Source of the DNA: Bacteriovoracaceae bacterium UBA7317
Lineage (GTDB): Bacteria; Bdellovibrionota; Bacteriovoracia; Bacteriovoracales; Bacteriovoracaceae
NCBI GenBank assembly: GCA_002474345.1
Contig: DKQD01000139.1
Location: forward strand, 12,888-21,422
Length of the DNA stretch: 8,535 bases
Direction of reading: 5' to 3'
Below are positions 1-7,200 of the stretch, piece by piece (the first letter of the stretch is position 1; each line of letters opens with the position of its first letter). The position numbers and the translations under genes are program-made. The notes under the pieces are model-generated. The model was not told where the DNA came from. It made no database searches and saw nothing but the letters and a program-made list of their open reading frames with translations.

Positions 1-773
1 GAAACAAGTCCAACGGCATGTGCTGTATTGGCAATCCTTCCTATAACTCCAAATAAACATAGAAAAAACCATCCTATAATAAGAATAAGGTCGCCCATTG
101 GTAATGAAAATTCACTGTCTGGGTTTAGTACTTTTTGCATCCATAAAAAGCCAAAAAATGCATAGATGACTCCAGACATACCTCCAAAAAAAGGCCCAGT
201 AATCATATATTGGGCAATGTTAGAGAGAGTGCCTGTTGTGACGATGAAGTATATAAAAAATGATGGACCTTTAGAAAACTCGATAACTTTTCCAAATTCC
301 TTAAACATTATCATGTTAAAAAGGATATGGGGGATGGAGAAATGAAGAAGCATTGGAGTAAAGAGCCTCCATATTTGACCATCTTGTATTTCAGAAAGAA
401 ATTGTTTTGGTTTTGAAGAAAGAGAGAGAAGCTCAACAAGCTCTTTTCCAAGGGGAAAAAGAGAAAAAATGTAGAGTAATATGCATGCTATAATAAAGTT
501 TTTGGTTATTGGAGGAGTTTTAATAGACCTTATCTTTTCGTACTCTGGTGGAATCTCGAAAGAGGGTGGAATTCCGGTGAGAGTATTGAAAACTGAAGTA
601 GCTTCTTCAACATCTTCCGGGTTTTCAATGATAACGGTATAAACTTTATTATGATTTTCATCCATTGCTTGGGAGATATAATAGCGAATGCCTTTTTTTG
701 TAAGGCCCTCTCCAAGTTCAGCTACCGCTTCATGATCTTGAAGTTCTCCAATTCTATGCATTAATTGATCCAT
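1..773 (-). CDS. glpG: GlpG-type rhomboid intramembrane serine protease, C-terminus cut by window edge
   Basis: Rhomboids cleave transmembrane helices of other proteins within the inner membrane, using a Ser-His dyad. Read on the minus strand from the ATG at 773-771, 257 codons are present. The active-site motif GGMSG puts the catalytic Ser at residue 200 (bases 174-176), and TAHAVG puts the catalytic His at residue 252 (18-20). The oxyanion motif HFSIPHILFN gives His149 and Asn153. E. coli GlpG has Ser201, His254, His150 and Asn154, so both family and start codon fit well. A WRLFTP motif precedes the oxyanion helix. Residues 1-80 form a soluble N-terminal domain like the GlpG cytoplasmic domain. 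About 20 residues should be missing past the edge. An in-frame ATG at 911-909 would add 46 residues, but a candidate promoter lies inside that extension. No clear Shine-Dalgarno precedes either start. The gene is divergent from the M23 peptidase gene. Its substrate is unknown. Confidence 0.93.
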   Translation of the reverse strand, partial: MDQLMHRIGELQDHEAVAELGEGLTKKGIRYYISQAMDENHNKVYTVIIENPEDVEEATSVFNTLTGIPPSFEIPPEYEKIRSIKTPPITKNFIIACILLYIFSLFPLGKELVELLSLSSKPKQFLSEIQDGQIWRLFTPMLLHFSIPHILFNMIMFKEFGKVIEFSKGPSFFIYFIVTTGTLSNIAQYMITGPFFGGMSGVIYAFFGFLWMQKVLNPDSEFSLPMGDLILIIGWFFLCLFGVIGRIANTAHAVGLV

Positions 774-842
774 TTTGAGAGAATAATTTATTGTGCGCTT
801 AGCTTCATGGTAAAGAAAAAAAAGGTTGGTTGCAATAGCGTC

Positions 843-871
843 AAGATAGCAAGTGCGCGGAGTCCAATCAA
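843..871 (-). promoter_or_regulatory. Candidate sigma-70 promoter for the rhomboid gene
   Basis: On the minus strand, TTGATT (871-866) and TATCTT (848-843) are separated by exactly 17 bases. Each box matches the consensus at four of six positions. Transcription would start near 836, giving an untranslated leader of about 60 bases before the ATG at 773. Its position downstream of the ATG at 911 argues for the shorter start. This is a pattern match only, in A+T-rich DNA where chance hits are common. Confidence 0.4.
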
Positions 872-914
872 GTAAATACTCAATTTTTATAGCTAAAAAC
901 CTGGAGGTCATGGC

Positions 915-930
915 ATAATACTGGTATTAT
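915..930. promoter_or_regulatory. Perfect palindrome between divergent genes, overlapping an extended -10 box
   Basis: ATAATAC (915-921) and GTATTAT (924-930) are exact reverse complements around a two-base centre, TG. The site lies between the divergent rhomboid and M23 genes. On the plus strand TATTAT at 925-930 differs from the -10 consensus at one base and is preceded by TGG, an extended -10 arrangement. There is no convincing -35 box upstream of it. A dimeric regulator could cover this promoter, and the site is a plausible start region for M23 transcription about 150 bases upstream of the gene. No regulator is encoded in the window. In the rest of 931-1086 I see no better promoter, only weak TTGAAG and TTGAGC boxes without good partners. 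Confidence 0.35.
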
Positions 931-1086
931 TTGAAGCCATTTTTTAGAGGAACTTTTTAGTCTGTTTTCACCTTATTACTTGAAGAAAGTTTTATGGAAA
1001 GTAGTTAGGTTGAGCTATTACTCTTTGAGCTTGGCTAAAGAGGGAAGCAAAACTGGGTAGCGAAAGTTTCAATTTTGTGAGGCTTT

Positions 1087-2427
1087 ATGATTACTAAAAG
1101 ATCAAATTTTGCGCCCCTGTTTTTGAAAGAAACTCCTCTTATTCTAAGTCTGCTTTTTTGCTTTATTTTTGTTTCGTGTCAAAAAGAGAAAGGATTCAAA
1201 GGAGTCAATCAGGGGGATCAGGCAACTAGTCAAAGCAAATTGAAAGGTAAGAGGCTTAAAAGAAGTATAGACAGCCGCCTCGGACTCGGTGAGTTTTTCG
1301 TAGAAAAGAAAATCCGGAAAAATTCAAATTTTGCAGAAACTTTGGAGGAAATGAATTTCTCTTATCAAGATATTTTACAAATTATTAAAGCCGTAAAACC
1401 ATTTATAAACTTTTCAAAATTACAAATAAATACGGTCCTTCAAAAAAAAGAGAGGTCCTATCCTTTAAAAGAGTTTTTATCTCTTGAGGTTTTTTTATCT
1501 TGGATAGAGCGCGTCGTCGTAGAAAAAGGTGAAAAAGGAGAATGGAAGGCAAGAAAAAAGAACTTACCTATTACAACAAAGGTAACTAAGTTTAATGGTG
1601 TTGTGGAGGCAAGTCTTTGGAACTCGGCAGTTAAAGCTGGCTTAGATCCAGCGGTGATTGAAAAATTAAGCCAAATCTTTGCGTGGGAAATTGATTTCAA
1701 TAGGGAAGTACTGCCAGTAGATTCATGGAGAATCATTGTAGAGGAAAAATGGGCAGGAGGTAAAAGAGTTTCGTGGGGCCATATTTTAGCCGCTGAGTAT
1801 AAAAATGGGAACACTTATCATAAAGCAGTGAGGTTTCCGAAGGGGAAAGGTGGCGAGTATTATGACCTTGAGGGAAAAAGCTTAAAAAAGAAATTTTTAA
1901 AAAGTCCTCTTCGCTTTGGCCGGATAACTTCAAGGTTTACAAGAAGAAGGTTTCATCCAATTTTAAAAATTAGAAGGCCGCACTACGGTGTTGACTACGC
2001 TGCTCCAAAAGGAACCCCGATCTTTGCTGTTGGAGATGGCAGAGTAACCAGGAAGCATTATTCAAAATGGGGTGGTAAAACGATCAAGATCAGACACAAT
2101 TCTGTTTACCAGACAGCTTACAAGCATTTATCGAAATTCCATCCAAGCGTAAGAAGAGGTCGCAAGGTAAAACAAGGGCAGGTTATTGGTTATGTGGGAA
2201 GCACAGGGCTTTCAACAGGGCCTCATCTTCATTTTGAGTTTTATCAGGGAGGTCGTTATGTAGATCCTCTTGGTAAAAAGTTTCCTCAATTAAAAAAAAT
2301 AAAAAAAGAAAACCTAATTTCCTACAAAAGTTTCGCAAAAGAGGTATGGAAATTCCTTCCCGAAAGGCAGGAAGCAGTTCTTTTGGCAAAAAAAACTAAT
2401 GAGAAAAAGAAAAAAGAGGATCTTTAA
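1087..2427 (+). CDS. MepM-like M23 peptidoglycan endopeptidase, lipoprotein
   Basis: This is a predicted zinc metallopeptidase that cuts peptide cross-links in peptidoglycan. Residues 1-31 form a lipoprotein signal peptide: basic start, hydrophobic stretch, then lipobox FVSC with Cys31 as the lipidated residue. Gln follows, so there is no Asp inner-membrane retention signal and an outer-membrane anchor is likely. Residues about 165-250 resemble the middle domain of MepM/Csd3 proteins. The M23 (LytM) domain covers about 275-398 with all metal and catalytic motifs: HYGVD (His299, Asp303), His347 in YKHL, and GPHLHFE (His380, His382). It therefore looks active. The length of 446 residues is close to E. 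coli MepM (440), which is not a lipoprotein. The C-terminal tail after about 400 is Lys-rich. GAGG at 1079-1082 lies four bases before the ATG and supports the start. The next gene follows after 60 bases on the same strand. Confidence 0.9.
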   Translation: MITKRSNFAPLFLKETPLILSLLFCFIFVSCQKEKGFKGVNQGDQATSQSKLKGKRLKRSIDSRLGLGEFFVEKKIRKNSNFAETLEEMNFSYQDILQIIKAVKPFINFSKLQINTVLQKKERSYPLKEFLSLEVFLSWIERVVVEKGEKGEWKARKKNLPITTKVTKFNGVVEASLWNSAVKAGLDPAVIEKLSQIFAWEIDFNREVLPVDSWRIIVEEKWAGGKRVSWGHILAAEYKNGNTYHKAVRFPKGKGGEYYDLEGKSLKKKFLKSPLRFGRITSRFTRRRFHPILKIRRPHYGVDYAAPKGTPIFAVGDGRVTRKHYSKWGGKTIKIRHNSVYQTAYKHLSKFHPSVRRGRKVKQGQVIGYVGSTGLSTGPHLHFEFYQGGRYVDPLGKKFPQLKKIKKENLISYKSFAKEVWKFLPERQEAVLLAKKTNEKKKKEDL

Positions 2428-2487
2428 AACATAGGAAAGCTAGACCGTTAAAGCTTAATATTGTCTCGGCTTAGGGAGGAGTCTGAA

Positions 2488-2820
2488 ATGGTGGAGTTAA
2501 TCAAAAGAAAATACAATGAAAGCATGGGCATGGGCCTTTTAGTAATTTTCATAACAATAATAGCAAACTTTTTTCTTGTTAAATGGGCACTAATTGATAG
2601 GCAAAGTTCTTTTCAAGAAGCAAGGCTTTCAAAACTTTTAAGAGCAACAGATTATCTTTTCACCGCTTTAGAGCATTCTGAAGTTAGCAAGGCTGGAAGA
2701 ACTAAAAAGAATAATGATTTTATTTCTAAACAACTATCTCTAGCAAGAGAGGAGCTGATGAGTGATGAGTTAAAGGTTTTAAGAATTAAAAGTAATTACC
2801 AAAAAGTAAATCTAGAATAA
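2488..2820 (+). CDS. Small single-pass membrane protein of unknown function
   Basis: I do not recognise this family. The protein has 110 residues: a short basic N-terminus (about 1-14), one hydrophobic helix (about 15-36, GLLVIFITIIANFFLVKWAL), then a polar, probably helical tail to the end. There are no Cys residues and no catalytic motif. I chose the ATG at 2488 because GGGAGGAG lies directly upstream (about 2474-2481) with six bases of spacing, the best ribosome binding site in the window. An in-frame TTG at 2461 would add nine residues but sits upstream of that site. The gene starts 60 bases after the M23 gene with no convincing terminator between them, so co-transcription is likely. With Lys/Arg before the helix, an N-in topology with a periplasmic tail is the simple guess. 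A role with the M23 enzyme is possible but not shown. Confidence 0.72.
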   Translation: MVELIKRKYNESMGMGLLVIFITIIANFFLVKWALIDRQSSFQEARLSKLLRATDYLFTALEHSEVSKAGRTKKNNDFISKQLSLAREELMSDELKVLRIKSNYQKVNLE

Positions 2821-2877
2821 AAGCTTTAGACTTTTTACCACGTCAGAAATAAATAAAACTTATTTTTTCAAGATAAA

Positions 2878-2910
2878 GCCTCTTTAATTTTAAATGTAAC
2901 TTTGAGAGGC
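2878..2910. repeat. Inverted repeat with 6-bp arms
   Basis: GCCTCT (2878-2883) and AGAGGC (2905-2910) are exact reverse complements separated by 21 A+T-rich bases. As RNA this gives a small stem with a large loop. No T-tract follows, so it is a poor intrinsic terminator. It lies 58 bases after the stop codon of the small membrane protein gene and could be an mRNA end-stabilising stem or simply chance. Confidence 0.3.
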
Positions 2911-2973
2911 GCAATTTCTTTAAAACAAAATTTATTTAAACAAATAAAGTTTAGTTATAGAAATGGTTGGGCG

Positions 2974-3009
2974 ACTCTAAAAAGCCAATTTATTAGTGCA
3001 TCTTAGAGT
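2974..3009. repeat. Inverted repeat with 7-bp arms upstream of the -10 box
   Basis: ACTCTAA (2974-2980) and TTAGAGT (3003-3009) are exact reverse complements with 22 bases between them. The half-sites are about 29 bases apart start to start, close to three helical turns, so a regulator could bind both from the same DNA face. The downstream half-site ends about 50 bases before the TATAAT box at 3060, in the usual range for an activator or upstream operator. This is positional inference only. Confidence 0.3.
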
Positions 3010-3036
3010 ATCTAAATCATTAAAATTTAAAAAAAT

Positions 3037-3065
3037 TTCGTTATGGTTGACGAAAAAGGTATAAT
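3037..3065 (+). promoter_or_regulatory. Candidate promoter for the Ig-domain gene pair
   Basis: TATAAT at 3060-3065 is a perfect -10 box. Seventeen bases upstream the -35 position reads TTCGTT (3037-3042), a weak match. Transcription would begin near 3072 and produce a leader of about 80 bases before the ATG at 3152. The weak -35 would suit an activator-dependent promoter or an alternative sigma factor. The better TTGACG at 3047-3052 is only seven bases from the -10 box and cannot pair with it. This is the only good promoter candidate for both genes downstream. Confidence 0.4.
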
Positions 3066-3078
3066 AAATGACGTAGTG

Positions 3079-3130
3079 TGAACCGAAAGATAACAGTGAC
3101 ATAACCTGGTTCCTGAACCTTTTTTGTTAC
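3079..3130 (+). promoter_or_regulatory. Leader RNA with mutually exclusive stems ending in a T-tract
   Basis: GGTTC (3108-3112) can pair with GAACC upstream (3080-3084) or with GAACC downstream (3115-3119). The downstream pairing, as GGTT-CCTG-AACC, is followed directly by six T residues (3120-3125), like a small intrinsic terminator. The upstream pairing would prevent it, as in an attenuator. GTGACA (3096-3101) can also pair with TGTTAC (3125-3130), with one G-T pair, to enclose the whole hairpin. The terminator stem is only four pairs with a four-base loop, so termination would be weak. I match it to no known riboswitch class. Read as DNA, GGTTC-CT-GAACC is also a possible operator palindrome. 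Confidence 0.35.
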
Positions 3131-3151
3131 TCTTAATTGGTTGATATAGTC

Positions 3152-4174
3152 ATGAAAGAACTTGTCTTATCTCTAGTTATTTCTTCTTTAACGATAGTGG
3201 CTGGTTATGTTGTCGTAAAAAATACAGATGTAGATATACTTAAATATTTTAAAACAAAAGAAAAGTCCAAAGAAGAATTATCAAAACTAAAAAAACAAAA
3301 AGAAATTAGTGATGAATCTATAAATCAAAATAAAAATGATCTTGATGATCCAGAGGTCACAAAAAAAAGAATATCAAAAACAGTTAAGAGTTTTTTCAAA
3401 AAAGTAACTAAAAAAAATAATAATAAAATTACAGAAAATAAATCTTCTAGAAAAATAACATCTGTGCCTGGATTTAAAAAAGGAAAATTATTAAGAAATA
3501 GAAAAAAAGGAATTGAATCAGATAATGAAATTGAAAAAGAAAAAAGAAGAAAAGTAAAAGAAGAAATATTAAAAGAGGTGGGAAGTAAAAAAACAAAAAA
3601 GGAAAAAATTAATGTAACCACATTAAATAAGAAAACAAATAAAGAAGAAAATTCCTCATCAAATCAGGAAAAATTAGAGAAATCCAGCACTAATAATTTA
3701 AAGAGAAAAAAAATAAAATACCAAGACTTAGAACCTTCTTTAACGAAGGTCAGTGATTTAAGTGTATCTGAAATTGATTTAGAAGATATTGAAATAGATA
3801 TTAATGATGAAAAAACTCAGAAGGATTTAGATAGAAATGGAGACAAAATAATTTATTCATGCAAGTTTACAAGTGAAAACAGGGAACCAGGAATGCTAGA
3901 AAGCGGAGGTTGTGAGGACATAGGTGATGTGAATTTTTATTTTGATAATGATAATGGAAAATTAACTTGGATTCTTAATGAACCAGGGTCAATGATATCA
4001 GGTGTGTATAATTTTTCTATCGAGGGGACTGACGGAAAAAACAAAGATGTTGTAAGTTTTAAAATAACTATTGAAGATGGAAATTCAAGTGAACCTGAAA
4101 ATAATACTAACAGTGTTAAGGACTCTGCTTTGGCAGGAGGGAATCTTCTTAATAATAAAAAAGGAAATAATTAA
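3152..4174 (+). CDS. Membrane-anchored Lys/Glu-rich protein with one Ig/cadherin-like domain
   Basis: I do not recognise a named gene. The protein has 340 residues. Residues 4-22 form a hydrophobic signal anchor with no lipobox and no good cleavage site. Residues about 31-190 are a very Lys/Glu/Asn-rich, low-complexity linker, probably extended or coiled. Residues 191-225 are acidic. Residues about 226-310 form one Ig/cadherin-like domain with the marks of the repeats in the next gene: acidic start (DLDRNGD), IIYSC with Cys237, second Cys254, FDNDNGKLTW, then SGVYNFSIEGTDG. The tail is Asn/Ser-rich. The two Cys suggest a disulfide and therefore an exported domain. I chose the ATG at 3152 because it places the hydrophobic segment right at the N-terminus; an in-frame TTG at 3137 would add five residues. 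No clear Shine-Dalgarno is present. The next gene starts 41 bases downstream, so an operon is likely. Confidence 0.8.
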   Translation: MKELVLSLVISSLTIVAGYVVVKNTDVDILKYFKTKEKSKEELSKLKKQKEISDESINQNKNDLDDPEVTKKRISKTVKSFFKKVTKKNNNKITENKSSRKITSVPGFKKGKLLRNRKKGIESDNEIEKEKRRKVKEEILKEVGSKKTKKEKINVTTLNKKTNKEENSSSNQEKLEKSSTNNLKRKKIKYQDLEPSLTKVSDLSVSEIDLEDIEIDINDEKTQKDLDRNGDKIIYSCKFTSENREPGMLESGGCEDIGDVNFYFDNDNGKLTWILNEPGSMISGVYNFSIEGTDGKNKDVVSFKITIEDGNSSEPENNTNSVKDSALAGGNLLNNKKGNN

Positions 4175-4215
4175 TATAAAGAATAGAAAACAATAAATAA
4201 TAAAAATAATTATTT

Positions 4216-7200
4216 ATGAATAATCTAGGAAAAATAAACTTTCTTTTAAAGGTGGACTCATTTAGTAAAATAGTGATTGTCACCTTTTTCATTTTTTTAA
4301 TGGCGTTACCAAAAGAAGCTAAACCAAATTTAAAAACCTACCAACAAAAAAACAGAGAAGATCAAAGAGAAAAAGAAAAAATAGAAAAGGAATTGGAAGG
4401 TAGTTTAATAATATCAAAAGAGGAGATTAAAGCTAAAAATGAACTAGATGGAGTGGAAATTAAAAGAAAAGAAATAAGCGATAAAATATTATCGTTGGAT
4501 CTTCAAATCAAAAAATCAAAAGAGAAAATAAAAAATATAAAAAGTAAATATTCTTCTAGGTTGACTGAATCTAGAAAAAAGTACCTCGTTTTAAATAAAC
4601 AGCGAATTAATGAGTACAAAAAAATAAATGAGAAAAATAAAATATTAGATAGGTTAAAAAAAGAGTTTAGCTTAATTGAAGATGACAATGATAAGGAAAA
4701 AACAAAAGATTTAGAATCTGAAATAGAAATAAAGGAGGAGGAACTAAAAAAACTGAAAACTCTTTATTTGATTTTAAAAGAGAAGTTTAATGAGGAATTA
4801 ATAAATTATAGGAGTGAAAAATTAAAGTTTAGTGATTTAACAAAAGATTTAAAGTCAGAAATTAAAAAATTAAGACAAAAAAGAGAAGAAAGAAATGAAT
4901 ACGTTAAATCAAAAAAGGAAATGAGGCTTGAAATTGAATCTAAAAGAACAACATATTTTTCTATCCTAAATAAAAAAATAAACAGTAAAAGTGTTAAAAC
5001 GAAAAATGAATTTAACCTATACAAAAAAAATAAAGAAGAATCCTTATTAAAAAAATACAAAGATCGTATTAAAGATCTTAATGATAAGTTAATTTTAAAT
5101 AGCTCTAAAGAATTGGAAATTAGAAAGAAAATAGATAACTTGAAGTCAGTTTATAGAAGAAAAGGAGAGGAAAAAAGAAATAATTTGGTTGATAAGTTTC
5201 TTAATAGCGATGGAGAAATAAATTGGAGTTTAGATATAGAAAAGGAGAAAGATAAAGAAGGGAATACATTATCAGATTTAAAAAGAAGCCTTGTAGAAAT
5301 AAGAAGAACAAAAATAATTATTCAAAATGAAATATATATTTTTAATTATTACTTATTAGACTTAAAAGAGAGAATTGATAATTTAAATATCCGGACCAAT
5401 AACTATGAAGCGAAAAAGTTAGAGGTTTCTAAAAAATCCAAAAAAGATATAAAGATCCTTGAAGATAAAAGGCAGTTAGAAATAGAAGAAAAAGAGAAAA
5501 ATGAAGAAAATTCTTTCTTGGACCTACCAGAAGAAGATAAAAAAAATTACCAATACGATGAAGATGGAGACAAAGTCTTTTATGAATGCTTTTATGAGAA
5601 ATTGCCAGTTGAAATGGAAAATGCAATTGAGAATAAAGTAATCGGAAAAAATTCTTGGAAGGATGATGAGGTTAAAAAGGAAAAAAGATGTGGTGCTTTA
5701 AGAAATTTCGAGTTTAATATTCATACAGGAATTTTTAATTGGAAGCCTGACTTTTACCAGTATGGAAAATATAAAGTCGTTATTGAGGCAAGAGATGGAC
5801 CTAGGGAGGGTTATAAAAGCAAAGGCAAAAAAATATCAACTAAGTCAATTTATTCATATATTGAAATAAAAAAGAATAATCACAAACCAAACTTGGCTAT
5901 CTTTTCTAGCGGTAAGGAAGTAAAAAAAACATCAACTGGGCCTATAATATTTAATTTAAAAGAAGAGAAAAAAATATCAATTGACATTAATGACATATCT
6001 ATTCCACATTATTTCGAAGGAAAGAGCGTACCTAAAGAAGATTTGAAAGATTTAGGTTTTGGCCGTTCAATAAAGGGAGATGATGAAGACCAAGATTTTG
6101 ATAGAATAATTTATTCTTGTTGGTATAGAAAAAAAAGTAAATCAAAAGAAAATAGTTTTTATTCTTGTGAAACCGGAGAAACGAATAAAAAAGTCGAAGG
6201 GAAAAAAGAATTTGATAATGTTGGGATTGGGAAATTAGACTTTAATAATTTAAACGGACAGTTTGAATGGGAACCCGACCATTTCCAGGAAGGAACATAC
6301 GAATTTAAAATAATTGGGGATGATGGAGATTTATTAAATGGGTCATTAAAAGACGAAATTAAATTTATTGTAAAAATAAGTAATAAAAATCACAAACCTC
6401 TTCTAAGTGAGATTAAAGATCAAACTATTTATGAACTAGAGACGATGGAGCCTATTAATGTCGATGATATAAGTCTTGTCAAAGTCAATCAAGATAGAAT
6501 CGATAAGTCGCTTTTGTTAAAAAGTAAAAATGGAGAGCTTTTTAAAAACCCTGACTCTGATAGGGATTTAGAAGTTTTGACGTTTAATTGCCAATATCAA
6601 AATTCAGCAAATGGTAACTTGTCAAAAAAGACAGATTGTTCGGGGCTAAACGGTAAAGAGAATAATTTTAAATTTAACGAAAATACCGGTGAAATGGATT
6701 GGGTTCCTGATAATAGACAGTCTGGAGATTATGTTTTTACGATAACAGCTGATGACGGAAAAAATGAATCAAAGGAGTTAGGGTTAAATAAGAGGACATT
6801 TAAAGTAAAAGTAAAGGATTTTAATAGGCCACCACTTCTTGTTGCTTTTTCTTCGGGTGAAAAAATTAATTTTGAAGAAATTTTAAAAGTAGATGAAGGA
6901 ACCACTATCAAAGAAATAGACTTCAATGATGGTTCCTCTTATCCAATTGGTAAGAATAAGGATTTTGATATTGACTTACAAAAGATAACCTACAGCTGTT
7001 TTTTTGATCAAATTATAGATGGTAAAGTAAATGCTTTCAAAAAATGCGATGATAAGAATTTAAGAGGTTTTAGTTTTGATAGTGATAAAGGTCTAATTAA
7101 TTGGACTCCTGATTTTTTTCAATCTGGAACTTATGAATTTATGATTGTTGCGAGTGATGGTGCGCCAGGAAAAAGCCTTGAGGATAAAAAGATATTAAAA

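Larger units (their letters stand above)
2821..3151. other. Long A+T-rich non-coding gap with inverted repeats and a leader region
   Basis: These 331 bases separate the M23 operon from the Ig-domain genes. I find no supported coding sequence in any frame; ATGs at 2894, 2963, 3043 and 3069 open only into peptides of 1 to 12 residues with no ribosome binding site. The gap holds two inverted repeats (2878-2910 and 2974-3009), a perfect TATAAT box (3060-3065) and a hairpin-rich leader (3079-3130), each listed separately. There is no classic GC-rich terminator after the gene ending at 2820. Confidence 0.6.

Noticed and set aside
530..715. Minus-strand open frame of 61 codons
   Set aside because: It is out of frame within the rhomboid gene, whose catalytic motifs fix the true frame.
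1458..1814. Minus-strand open frame of 118 codons, with further ones at 1733-1933 and 2183-2389
   Set aside because: They lie antisense inside the M23 gene, which has a full set of family motifs; they show no ribosome binding site or recognisable protein features.
2437..2457. AAGCT...AGCTT stem between the M23 gene and the next gene
   Set aside because: Five pairs with no T-tract, and AAGCTT is itself a palindrome; more likely chance within an operon.
2818..2837. Terminator-like TAAAAG...CTTTTTA right after the stop of the small membrane protein gene
   Set aside because: The stem is five pairs, four of them A-T, with hardly any T-tract after it; too weak to call.
3047..3065. TTGACG plus TATAAT as a -35/-10 pair
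   Set aside because: The spacing is only seven bases, far from the 16-18 required.
3043..3081. Twelve-codon peptide frame starting ATGGTTGAC in the leader
   Set aside because: It has no ribosome binding site, and the likely transcription start near 3072 lies downstream of its ATG.
3325..3621. Minus-strand open frame of 98 codons rich in Phe, Leu and Ser, with similar ones at 4503-4688, 4806-5060, 5429-5626, 6729-6926, 7131-7388 and 8048-8233
   Set aside because: Poly-AAA/GAA coding on the plus strand reads as TTT/TTC/CTT on the other strand, which yields stop-poor hydrophobic shadows. The plus-strand frames carry the domains.
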